In this document: positions 1-7,277 of the stretch, piece after piece | Numbering within the stretch: the stretch's first letter is position 1 | Layout of the letters: every line of letters starts with the position of its first letter | NCBI GenBank assembly: GCA_903917305.1 | Contig: CAIXAA010000201.1 | Coordinates: 1 to 11,065 of the forward strand | Length of the DNA: 11,065 nucleotides | Origin: an uncultured Myxococcales bacterium | Lineage (GTDB): Bacteria; Myxococcota_A; UBA9042 | Reading direction: 5' to 3' | Notes under the pieces: model-generated | What the model was told of the DNA's origin: nothing | The model's input: the letters and a program-made list of their open reading frames with translations, nothing else | Databases searched by the model: none | Program-made: the position numbers and the translations under genes

Positions 1-167
<167 letters not shown>

Positions 168-194
168 CGGCGCGAGCCACCGCGAGAGCGCTCC

Positions 195-1049
195 CTACCA
201 CACCCACGAAGCCGCCAGGCTCAGCCCGCCTTGCGCCACGCCCGCCGACACTGCCGGGACCGCGGACTTCTGCGGCGCGCGGTGCCCCAGCCACGGCACG
301 CCAAAGCCCACCGCCGAGCCGACCACCGCCCCCGTCACGACATCGGTCAGGTAGTGCTTGTCCGCCGCGATGCGCAGCCAGCCGGTCGCCAGCGCCACCG
401 TCAGCCCGGACGCCCACACCGCCGGCGCGTAGCGGTAACCGCGCATCGAGGCCACCGTCCCGCTCGACACCGCGAGCGCAAAGACGAGGTTGGTGTGACC
501 CGAGTAGAACGACGCATTGTTGTCAGACGGTTGCGCCGTGTGCAGCTTCTCCGCTTCCGGCAGCGCGTGCACGAACGGCCGCTCGCGCCCCACCGCGAAC
601 TTCACGATCTGGTTGAGATCCGCAGCCAGCGCGGTCGCCTCCGCGATGAGCAGCCCGTCGACCGGCGCGCGGTCCAGGGCGCCTTCGTGGTTGGCGGCCA
701 GCGCCGTCATGCCCAGCGCGACCAGGGGCGCCAGCGCGAAACCGGTGACATTGCTCAGGCTATCGGCGCGGCTGGTGTTGCTCCAGCGCAGCGCGTTGCG
801 CGTGCCGCGATCGAGCGGGTTCAAGTTGTCCGAGCCGTCGGCGTTGCGATCGCACCAGCGGCAAGCGGTTGCCGACAAATGGCTTTTCAGCAATTCGCTG
901 GTCAGCCAGCCCGTCGTCGCCACGACCGTCACCGGCACGTCGACGCGCAGATCATACGAAAGCTCAGCGGGTTCCAGCGCGCGGCCGGCAAGGGGCAGAC
1001 CAAGGAGCGCGGCCGTGGTGAGGACGACGACAAAACGCAGCAACTGCAA
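195..1049 (-). CDS. PAP2-superfamily membrane phosphatase (lipid phosphatase-like)
   Basis: 284 residues. The three PAP2 signature motifs are present: K150-x6-R157-P158, S183-G184-H185, and R226-x5-H232-x3-D236, with His185 and His232 as the expected catalytic pair. The N-terminus (MQLLRF, then VVVLTTAALLGLPLAG) is a signal peptide or first membrane helix. A CRWC motif at residues 63-66, followed by an N/D-rich stretch and an LDRGTRNALRW segment, looks like a subfamily feature ahead of the core. PAP2 enzymes remove phosphate from lipid phosphates such as phosphatidate or undecaprenyl diphosphate at the outer face of the membrane; the substrate here is unknown. The start is TTG at 1049-1047, chosen because GGAGGGG (1062-1056) sits 6 bases upstream and no other start is better placed. 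It directly follows the stop of the acyl-CoA synthetase gene in the same frame, so translation is probably coupled. The chain ends ASWVW, an aromatic end also compatible with a beta strand. Confidence 0.88.
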   Translation of the reverse strand: MQLLRFVVVLTTAALLGLPLAGRALEPAELSYDLRVDVPVTVVATTGWLTSELLKSHLSATACRWCDRNADGSDNLNPLDRGTRNALRWSNTSRADSLSNVTGFALAPLVALGMTALAANHEGALDRAPVDGLLIAEATALAADLNQIVKFAVGRERPFVHALPEAEKLHTAQPSDNNASFYSGHTNLVFALAVSSGTVASMRGYRYAPAVWASGLTVALATGWLRIAADKHYLTDVVTGAVVGSAVGFGVPWLGHRAPQKSAVPAVSAGVAQGGLSLAASWVW

Positions 1050-2867
1050 CTACATCCCCTCCATGCTGCCTTCGTACATGTCCTCGATGAGGGTGGCGTA
1101 GTGCGACTCCACGACCTTGCGCTTGACCTTGAGGCTCGGCGTGAGCTCGCCCGACTCGATGGTCAGGTCCGCCGGCAGCAGGGTGAACTTCTTCAAGGTC
1201 GCGTACTTCGGCAGTTCGCGGTTCAGCTCGTCGACGGAGATCTGGATCAGCGCCTGGACCTGCGGCGCCTTGGCCAGCTCGGCGTAGCTCTTGCCGCCCA
1301 GGCCGTTCTCGGCCGCCCACGCCTTGATGTCCTCGTCGGCGAGCGCGATCAGCGCCGTGCAATAAGGCCGCGTATTGCCATGGACAACCACCGCGCCCGC
1401 GTACGGACAGATGGCCTTGAGCTTGCCCTCGAGCGCCTGCGGCGCGACGTACTTGCCGCCTGAGGTCTTGATGAGGTCCTTCTTGCGGTCCGTGATGCGC
1501 AGGAAGCCGTCGCTGTCCAGCTCGCCGATGTCGCCGGTGTGCAGCCAGCCGGCCTTGTCGATGGATTCCTGCGTGATATCTGGGAGGTTATGGTAGCCGC
1601 GCATGCGGCCGCGGCCGCGGATGAGGATCTCGCCGTCCGACTCCGCGATCTGCACCTCGGTGCCGGGGAGGGCCTGGCCGACCGTGCCAAACTTGAACGC
1701 TGCCGGGCGGTTGACGAAGCTGGCGGCGCTGGTTTCCGTCAGGCCGTAGCCTTCCAGGATGAGGATGTCCGCGGCGTGGAAGAACTCCGCCATGTCGCGC
1801 GACAGCGGCGCGCTGCCGGAGATGAAGAAGCGCACCTTGCCGCCGAAGCGGGCCTTGAGCTTGGAAAACACCAGCTTGTCCGCGATCTTGGCCTTGATGG
1901 CCAGCAGGCCCGTCGGCTCCTGCTTTTGCTGGCGCAGCGCCGAGACCTGCTTGCCGACGGCGATCGCCCACTTGAAGATCTTGTACTTCAGCGGACTTCC
2001 GGCCTTGGCGCCGGCGACGACCTTGTTGTGCACCTTCTCGAAGATGCGCGGCACCGCGGCGATGAAGGTCGGCTGGATCACGGCGAGGTTGTCGACCAGC
2101 TTGTCGATGCGGCCGTCGATGGCCGTCGGGAAACCGATGCGAATCTGGGCAGCTTCGAGGACCTTGCCGAAGACGTGCGCCAGCGGCAGCCAGAAGTACT
2201 GCACGTCGTTCTCGTGGATGATGCCAAGGTCGTCGATGGCCTTGCCTTCGTACACCCAGCAATCGTGCGTCAATTCAACACCCTTGGGCTGACCGGTCGT
2301 GCCGGAGGTGTAGATGAGCGTCGCCAGCTGCTCCGGCTTGACCGCAGCGATCGCCGCCTCGTACTTGCTCGGATGCGCGGCGTTCCAGGCCTGGCCCTGC
2401 TGCTCCAGGTCGGCGAGCGTCAGCACCCAGCCATCGTGCCCGGCCTTGCCGTCGAAGGTGATGACATGCTTCAAGTCCGGCAGGTTGGCGCGCTGCGCGG
2501 CCAGCTTGGCGACCTGGGCGTCGTCCTCGGCAAAGACCGCGACCGTGGCGGAATCTTGCAAGATGTAAGCGCATTCTTCGGGCGTACTGGCCGGATAGAC
2601 CGTGGTCGTGGCGGCGCCGGCGCACAAGATCCCGAGATCCGAGAGGATCCACTCGATGCGCGTGCTGGCGAGGATGGCGCAGCGCTGCTCCTCGGCGATG
2701 CCCAGCGCGCGCAAGCCGCAGGCGATGTGGCGCACGCGCTCGCCGGTCTGGCCCCAGGTCATGTCGGCCCAGCCGCTGCCGGCGGGGTAGCGAAACGCAA
2801 GCTTGTCGGCAGACCGGGCGGCGCGATGCAAGAACATCAATGGAATCGTAGGATATTCAGTGGACAT
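1050..2867 (-). CDS. Long-chain fatty acid--CoA ligase (AMP-forming acyl-CoA synthetase, FAA1 type)
   Basis: 605 residues, the usual length for the family. It should activate fatty acids via acyl-AMP to acyl-CoA in the cytoplasm or at the inner membrane face. Motifs in order: phosphate-binding loop YTSGTTGQPKG (186-196), acyl/adenine-region GYGLTETSA (373-381), HTGD (443-446), and DRKKDLIKTSGGKYVAP (460-476), the hinge and CoA-binding part. The C-terminal catalytic lysine region reads LTPSLKVKRK (575-584), with K580 the probable adenylation lysine. All are intact. The ATG at 2867-2865 has GGAG eight bases upstream and gives the expected N-terminus (STEYPTIPLMFLHRA). It forms an operon with the PAP2 gene behind it, the stop TAG abutting the next start. 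The SspB-like gene lies 83 bases upstream in the same direction and may be co-transcribed, but a separate promoter is possible. The family call is firm; chain-length preference cannot be read from sequence. Confidence 0.95.
   Translation of the reverse strand: MSTEYPTIPLMFLHRAARSADKLAFRYPAGSGWADMTWGQTGERVRHIACGLRALGIAEEQRCAILASTRIEWILSDLGILCAGAATTTVYPASTPEECAYILQDSATVAVFAEDDAQVAKLAAQRANLPDLKHVITFDGKAGHDGWVLTLADLEQQGQAWNAAHPSKYEAAIAAVKPEQLATLIYTSGTTGQPKGVELTHDCWVYEGKAIDDLGIIHENDVQYFWLPLAHVFGKVLEAAQIRIGFPTAIDGRIDKLVDNLAVIQPTFIAAVPRIFEKVHNKVVAGAKAGSPLKYKIFKWAIAVGKQVSALRQQKQEPTGLLAIKAKIADKLVFSKLKARFGGKVRFFISGSAPLSRDMAEFFHAADILILEGYGLTETSAASFVNRPAAFKFGTVGQALPGTEVQIAESDGEILIRGRGRMRGYHNLPDITQESIDKAGWLHTGDIGELDSDGFLRITDRKKDLIKTSGGKYVAPQALEGKLKAICPYAGAVVVHGNTRPYCTALIALADEDIKAWAAENGLGGKSYAELAKAPQVQALIQISVDELNRELPKYATLKKFTLLPADLTIESGELTPSLKVKRKVVESHYATLIEDMYEGSMEGM
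1056..1062 (-). promoter_or_regulatory. Ribosome binding site that fixes the TTG start of the PAP2 gene
   Basis: GGAGGGG on the minus strand lies inside the last codons of the acyl-CoA synthetase gene. It is separated by six bases (ATGTAG, the last sense codon plus stop) from the TTG at 1049-1047. The spacing is close to ideal and supports TTG as start. Confidence 0.7.
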
Positions 2868-2897
2868 TGCATCAGCTCCGCTGGGTCAGTTGCGCCC

Positions 2898-2927
2898 ATT
2901 GTGGCGCCTGCGGAGCGCTTTCGGCAA
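2898..2927 (-). promoter_or_regulatory. Possible sigma-70-like promoter for the acyl-CoA synthetase/PAP2 pair
   Basis: On the minus strand TTGCCG (2927-2922) and CACAAT (2903-2898) are separated by 18 bases, each matching 4 of 6 consensus positions. They lie in the 83-base gap between the SspB-like gene and the ATG at 2867. The match is modest and the GC-rich host may use other consensus sequences. Confidence 0.3.
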
Positions 2928-2950
2928 GGGTCGGCGTGCGGCGCGTGGCT

Positions 2951-4240
2951 CTAGTGCAGCGCGTTCCGGTGCACCACGTACTCGATGTGCAGCACCGCGC
3001 GCCCTTCGGCCATGCGCCCGCCAAGCGGCTGATCGAACGAGAACACCTGCTGGCCGGGCACGCCCGTCGGCGGCAGGGACTGCAGCAGCGCGTCGCTGGC
3101 GTGGTCGTGAAAAGGCCAGGCGCGCGGCACCAGGCTCGAGACCGTCACCGCGAGCACGGCCGTCCACGGCGCCTTGACCAGGCTCAGGTTTCCCGCCGCG
3201 TCCGGCATCGTCGCAACCAGGCCATCCGCATCGAGGAGGTGCACGGTGGGATGCGGCGCCGACCCGAACGGCACCGCCACGATGGGCTGACCTTCCAGGC
3301 CGCGCGGCACGTGCACGCCAGCGCGGTGGCGATCCAGGAGCACGACGCCACCCAGGGCCGCCGCCCACTGCACCGCTTCCTGCACCGTGGCGTGGTGCGG
3401 CGGCGCGAGCACGGCGCACGGCGGCAGCGGCGGCGCGGGAATCGGCACGCCGCCCGCGAGGTTGCGCAGCACGGCCAGGCGCGGCGTGGCCACCATCTCG
3501 GCCGGCAGGTCGTCGATCCACGCCCAACCCAGCTGGTAGTCCGGCGATTGCACGATGCCGACCGCCGCCCATGGCACGACGACGCGGTGCGGACCTTGCG
3601 GCGTCGCCTCGTCCCAGCGCAGCGCGTCGTCGTCGATGGCCAGCCCCGGCGTCGCCGGCATGATGCGCACGCCGAACGCGGGCATCTGCGCGTGCGCCGC
3701 CGGCGGCTGCGTCCCCGGCACGGCGCCGCGCGCCAGCACCCACACGGATCCGTCGTGCGCCTCGCGGGCGCGCAGGAAGGCGGTGCGCTTGTCCGGCTCG
3801 AGCGCCGTGCGCCCCTCCAGCACGGCGGCTTCGTCGATCTGCAGCGCCCAGGTCTGCCGCGGAGCGATGCCGAGCGCTTCGAGCAGCAGTTGCAGCCCCG
3901 CCTCTGGGTGCTGGCCCAGGCAGGGCGGCAGGTTGCCGTGCGTCAGCAGCCCCGCCGTGCCGTCCGGCCGCACACCGAGCAGGCCGAACACGCCGGCCAT
4001 CGCGAGGACCGCCTCCAGGTCCATGCCGCTAGCCGCGCCGTACGGCACGCGCAGCGCCGTCTCCGCCCCCGCCTGCACCACAGCTTGCCCTTGCGTTCCG
4101 GCAAGTTGCAGCAGGACCACGCCCGACGCCGCGCCATCGGGCAGGCCGCGGTGCTCCGGATGGCGGCCGTCGACCAGCACCAGCACCGGTGCGCGCTCGA
4201 GCATGCCGAGGACGACGTCGCGAAAGGTTCCCTGGGACAT
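2951..4240 (-). CDS. Protein with three diverged SspB (ClpXP adaptor)-like domains
   Basis: 429 residues, no signal peptide or membrane segment, so probably cytoplasmic. The N-terminus (FRDVVLGMLERAPVLVLVDGRHPEHRGLP, residues 6-34) matches the pattern of SspB proteins: a helix, then a VxLDxRxPGVxxP strand. Related segments recur at about 162-235 (VLARGAVPGTQPP, then HRVVVPWAAVGIV) and 284-370 (VVLLDRHRAGVHVPRGL, then LVKAPWTAVLAV). The 'PWxAV' end, typical of SspB (VPxxAVxAI), is clear in the second and third units; the first ends LAMAGVFGLLG. SspB delivers ssrA-tagged or other substrates to the ClpXP protease and is normally a single small domain of about 120-170 residues. Start ATG 4240-4238 is preferred over in-frame upstream codons because it gives the SspB-type N-terminus, has AAGG seven bases upstream, and avoids running antisense to the neighbouring lipoprotein gene. 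The domain call comes from pattern memory and needs a profile search; the gene itself is well supported. Confidence 0.6.
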   Translation of the reverse strand: MSQGTFRDVVLGMLERAPVLVLVDGRHPEHRGLPDGAASGVVLLQLAGTQGQAVVQAGAETALRVPYGAASGMDLEAVLAMAGVFGLLGVRPDGTAGLLTHGNLPPCLGQHPEAGLQLLLEALGIAPRQTWALQIDEAAVLEGRTALEPDKRTAFLRAREAHDGSVWVLARGAVPGTQPPAAHAQMPAFGVRIMPATPGLAIDDDALRWDEATPQGPHRVVVPWAAVGIVQSPDYQLGWAWIDDLPAEMVATPRLAVLRNLAGGVPIPAPPLPPCAVLAPPHHATVQEAVQWAAALGGVVLLDRHRAGVHVPRGLEGQPIVAVPFGSAPHPTVHLLDADGLVATMPDAAGNLSLVKAPWTAVLAVTVSSLVPRAWPFHDHASDALLQSLPPTGVPGQQVFSFDQPLGGRMAEGRAVLHIEYVVHRNALH

Positions 4241-4342
4241 GGACCGACCTTGCAGCAAGTGGGTGTCGCCGCGCAAGACGCTGGCGCGGCAGAAGTACCG
4301 CACGAGCCCGGTCGCGTCCACCGGCAGCGCCTTGGCAAACGC

Positions 4343-4371
4343 TTGCGCAACAACGCACACGGGCGTACTTT
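4343..4371 (+). promoter_or_regulatory. Possible promoter in the divergent intergenic region
   Basis: TTGCGC (4343-4348) and TACTTT (4366-4371) are 17 bases apart and 38 bases before the ATG at 4410. Each matches only 3 of 6 consensus positions. The 169-base gap 4241-4409 must hold the start signals for both divergent genes; no clear operator palindrome was seen in it. Confidence 0.22.
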
Positions 4372-4409
4372 GAAGCCAAGCTGTCGTGTGCAGCCAGTTG
4401 GGGGAAACC

Positions 4410-6140
4410 ATGAATATCCATCGTATCGCAGTGTTGCTCTTTGGCGTTTGCATCCTCGCGTGCGGATCGTCCGCCAGTTCCAGCAGCAGCGACGCGGCGG
4501 CTGCCAAGACCGATGCCAAGGACGGCAGCGTTGCGGCCAAGCTCGTGAAACTCGACTTCCTTTGGGTCATCGACCAGTCGCCGTCGATGTGCCAGGAGCA
4601 GCGCGCTCTGACCAAGGGAGTGGATGACTTCATCGCGAATTTGCAGAAGGCCGGCATCGCCGACGTGCAGATGGCCGTCGTGACCGTGCAGCAGATCGCC
4701 GACCTCGACAAGACGCAGCCCGGCGCCGTGCAGGCGGTCGGCCAGTTCATGCACGCGGCGGCGACGACCTTCCCGCCCAATTGCATGGCGCAGAACCGCG
4801 TGCCATGTGGCGGCGACACGCCGTGCAGCCAGGCTTGCGCTGGCGATGCAGTGTGCATCCAGCAATGCGCCGATGCGCAGTGCACGCAGGCCATCGATTT
4901 CAGCTTCAAGGTCAATCCCTTGTCCTCGATGTGCCCTGCTGCCGCGACCGCCACGTTCAATGACCCGCCACCGGCTGGCACGGACTGGCGCTGCAACACC
5001 GCGCAACCGCAGTACATCCAGAACGACAACTGCTCCACCAACTCTTTCTGCTGGAAGCACTGCACGACGGACCAGGAATGCCGCGACCTCTACGAGCCGC
5101 AGGTGCCCAAGGACCAGCAGAAGATGATCTGCTACGTCCCGGGCGGCACGGCGGTGGAGAAGGCGGGCTGCATGTTCCCGCCCGACACCGCCGACTGCCC
5201 ACCGGCGTCTCAGCTGCCGGCCGTGCTGGACAAGGACCACCTGAACCTCTTCCATTGCAACGCCATGGTCGGCGCCTCGATGACCCAAGAATCGAAGTTC
5301 GAAGGCGGTCTGCGCGCCGCGTGGATGGCCCTGGACCCGAACGGGCCGAATTGCCCGCACGGCGCCGATGGCAAGCCCACCGCCGATTGCCAGTACAAGC
5401 AGCTGGTGCGCGACGACGCCTGGCTGGTGCTCGTGTTCGTGAGCAACGACGACGACTGTTCGGTCGACCTGAACATCTCCTTGGATATCAGCATGAAGGC
5501 GAACAAGGACGCGCTCTACGGCGACGGCGTCAGCAAGGGCGTGCTGCCCAAGGACGACATGTTCAAGTGCCAGCAACTCGGCGACGCGGTCGGCGGCAAC
5601 CAGGCGCTCAACGACGGCGTGTGCGAGTACAAGAAGAGCTTTGATCCCAGCATCTTGTGCGCATCGGACTGCCGCGGCAAGTCCGGAGCCGACTTCGCTG
5701 CGTGCATGGTGCCCGTGAACGCGATGGCCAAGGCCAAGGGATTTGCCCGCGTCGACAGCCGCTTCGCGCCGGTCAGCGATTTCGTCAATCGTTTCAAGTC
5801 GCTCAAGGCCGATCCGTCGCACGTGTTCGTCGCGAGCATCACCGGCGACGCGCTGCCGATCGCGACGACCGCGACGACCGACGAGGCGCAGGTCCTCGAC
5901 CAGCAGCATTGGGACGAGGTGACGTACTTCCGCTCGCTGATCCACAACGTCGCGCAGGGACAGGCGCCCTACATCTGCGAAGGCGTCCACGGCGGCACAT
6001 CCGGCTATGGTTCGCGCTACATCCAGCTGGCGCAAGCCTTTGGCAGCCGCGGCTTGGTGCAGAGCATCTGCGGGGCCGATTTCGCGCCCGCCTTCCTAGC
6101 GCTCGTCGACCTGGCGCTGCAGGCGGCGCCGAAGCCGTAG
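4410..6140 (+). CDS. Cys-rich von Willebrand A-domain lipoprotein
   Basis: 576 residues. The signal peptide MNIHRIAVLLFGVCILAC ends in lipobox ILAC (Cys18) followed by Gly-Ser, so outer-membrane anchoring is likely, then a Ser/Ala/Asp/Lys linker (about 19-45). A vWA domain starts with KLDFLWVIDQSPSM: DxSxS at Asp55-Ser57-Ser59 is the metal-ion-dependent adhesion site. A later strand LVLVFVSNDDDCS (339-351) is the usual 'FVTDEDDCS' element of this myxobacterial family. Between them lies a long Cys-rich insertion (about 120-290), including CGGDTPCSQACAGD and CSTNSFCWKHCTTDQEC. The mature chain has 28 Cys besides the lipid-anchored one, an even number that fits disulfide pairing after export. 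vWA domains bind protein or other ligands through the metal site; the ligand is unknown. Start ATG 4410 is chosen for GGGGGA just upstream and the clean signal peptide; an in-frame GTG at 4386 is less likely. The next gene starts 72 bases downstream. Confidence 0.88.
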   Translation: MNIHRIAVLLFGVCILACGSSASSSSSDAAAAKTDAKDGSVAAKLVKLDFLWVIDQSPSMCQEQRALTKGVDDFIANLQKAGIADVQMAVVTVQQIADLDKTQPGAVQAVGQFMHAAATTFPPNCMAQNRVPCGGDTPCSQACAGDAVCIQQCADAQCTQAIDFSFKVNPLSSMCPAAATATFNDPPPAGTDWRCNTAQPQYIQNDNCSTNSFCWKHCTTDQECRDLYEPQVPKDQQKMICYVPGGTAVEKAGCMFPPDTADCPPASQLPAVLDKDHLNLFHCNAMVGASMTQESKFEGGLRAAWMALDPNGPNCPHGADGKPTADCQYKQLVRDDAWLVLVFVSNDDDCSVDLNISLDISMKANKDALYGDGVSKGVLPKDDMFKCQQLGDAVGGNQALNDGVCEYKKSFDPSILCASDCRGKSGADFAACMVPVNAMAKAKGFARVDSRFAPVSDFVNRFKSLKADPSHVFVASITGDALPIATTATTDEAQVLDQQHWDEVTYFRSLIHNVAQGQAPYICEGVHGGTSGYGSRYIQLAQAFGSRGLVQSICGADFAPAFLALVDLALQAAPKP

Positions 6141-6180
6141 GTCGATGGACGCCAGCCGCGCGCAGTGCTAACAGTTCCGC

Positions 6181-6199
6181 GGCTGCACCGCCCGCAGCC
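6181..6199 (+). other. Small hairpin in the gap before the propeller lipoprotein start
   Basis: GGCTGC (6181-6186) and GCAGCC (6194-6199) form a perfect 6-base inverted repeat with a 7-base loop, just ahead of the AGG at 6205. There is no T-run after it, so it is not a standard terminator. It could affect translation start or be chance in GC-rich DNA. Confidence 0.25.
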
Positions 6200-6212
6200 T
6201 GCGCAGGTTGCT

Positions 6213-7277
6213 GTGCTCGCCCGACGCCTCGCCATCGCCGTCTGCCTCGCTGGCTGGCTCTGCGGCTGCGCCCAGCCCGCCCTGCCGCGCGTGCGCGCCT
6301 CCACGTGGCCCGAGGCCGATCGCTTGTTCCGCGGCGACTTGCGCTGGGTTGGCGGCGACGGCGCCTACTCGGTCGACTTGGGCAACGACCGCATCCTGTG
6401 GTTGTTCGGCGATTCGTTCATCGCGGCGGCAAGTGGCGATGGAAGCAAGAGAATGGTGCGCAATAGCGTCGCCATCCAGACCGGCCGCGACCCGAGCCGC
6501 GCGTTCCTGCGCTTCTACTGGCGGAACGACAAAGACGACGAAGCGCAATCGTTTTTGCCCGAGGACGGCAAGCGCTGGTTCTGGCCGGGACCCGGCATCC
6601 GGCTGGGCGACCGCCTGATCCTGTTCTACGGCCGCCTCTACCAAGCCAGCCCGGGCCAGTGGGGCTTCGCCGGCGCCGGCTGGACGGCGTGGCGCGTCGA
6701 CAACCCCGATGCCGAACCCAGCGAATGGACACCGCAACCCGTGCCGGTCCCGGCCGACAGCCACGGCATCGACTTCGGCGGCGCAGTCCTGCGCGCTGGC
6801 GACTGGCTCTATGTCTATGGCAACAAGGGCACAGCGCACGACATCTACCTCGCGCGCTTCGCGGTGCAGGACGCCCAAGCCGGCGACCTGTCCAAGCCCT
6901 GGTTCTGGTGCGGCGGCAAGCTGGGCTGGTCGCCCGATGGCGCACCGGACGCCGTCGTGACGCTAGGCGCACCGGAATTCTCCGTGCATTACGACACGAA
7001 CCTCGACACTTACGTCATGGCGCAATCGGAAGGCTTTGGCCCGACGACGCTCGCCTTGCGCACCGCGCCGGCGCCGCAAGGGCCGTGGAGCCGGCCGCGC
7101 GACGTGCTGCGCCCGCCCGAATCCTTTGATCCAACAGCGCTCGTCTATGCCGGCAAGGCACACGCGGAGCTGAGCGGCGCCGATCTCGTCCTGACCTACG
7201 TCCCCGGCAGCATCGACGACGCGCCGCAGACCGATGGCCTCTACTTCCCGCATTTCGTGAGGTTGCAATGGCGGTGA
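6213..7277 (+). CDS. Lipoprotein with five-bladed beta-propeller, DUF4185/DUF5005-like
   Basis: 354 residues from GTG 6213, chosen because AGG lies five bases upstream and translation gives a compact lipoprotein signal (MLARRLAIAVCLAGWLCGC, Cys19). A GTG at 6165, 16 codons earlier, has no binding site and would add an odd Pro/His-rich leader. Repeated propeller-like strands are visible: DRILWLFGDSFIA (59-71) followed by RNSVAIQTG, GDRLILFYG (132-140), GDWLYVYGNK (196-205), DTYVMAQSEG (265-274) with APQGPWSRP (287-295), and ADLVLTYV (323-330). This pattern, especially LWLFGDS early and GPWS late, is that of DUF4185/DUF5005 domains, which resemble the five-bladed propellers of GH43-type glycosidases. 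A glycan-related role is an inference only. The 3' end overlaps the barrel gene by 10 bases, and a related propeller lipoprotein is two genes downstream. Confidence 0.78.
   Translation: MLARRLAIAVCLAGWLCGCAQPALPRVRASTWPEADRLFRGDLRWVGGDGAYSVDLGNDRILWLFGDSFIAAASGDGSKRMVRNSVAIQTGRDPSRAFLRFYWRNDKDDEAQSFLPEDGKRWFWPGPGIRLGDRLILFYGRLYQASPGQWGFAGAGWTAWRVDNPDAEPSEWTPQPVPVPADSHGIDFGGAVLRAGDWLYVYGNKGTAHDIYLARFAVQDAQAGDLSKPWFWCGGKLGWSPDGAPDAVVTLGAPEFSVHYDTNLDTYVMAQSEGFGPTTLALRTAPAPQGPWSRPRDVLRPPESFDPTALVYAGKAHAELSGADLVLTYVPGSIDDAPQTDGLYFPHFVRLQWR

Noticed and set aside
186..193. GAGCGCTC palindrome between the convergent ends of the first two genes as a terminator
   Set aside because: Only an 8-base self-complementary word without loop or T-run; expected by chance in GC-rich DNA.
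1539..2954. 471-residue plus-strand frame opposite the acyl-CoA synthetase
   Set aside because: Antisense to a gene with every adenylate-forming motif intact; composition is shadow-like.
2867..4627. 586-residue plus-strand frame opposite the SspB-like gene
   Set aside because: Extremely Arg/His-rich with no recognisable motif; it runs into the start of the vWA gene in another frame. Treated as a shadow.
4241..5065. Upstream extension of the SspB-like frame on the minus strand (to 704 residues)
   Set aside because: It lies antisense to the well-supported vWA lipoprotein, has a composition unlike the rest, and the ATG at 4240 already gives a family-like N-terminus with a binding site.
4029..6035. 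668-residue minus-strand frame opposite the vWA lipoprotein and the SspB-like gene
   Set aside because: Arg/Ala/Val/His-rich low-complexity composition typical of antisense shadows in GC-rich DNA; the opposite strand has a signal peptide, lipobox and vWA motifs.
6165..6212. Earlier GTG start for the first propeller lipoprotein
   Set aside because: No ribosome binding site, and it would add a Pro/His-rich leader before the signal peptide.
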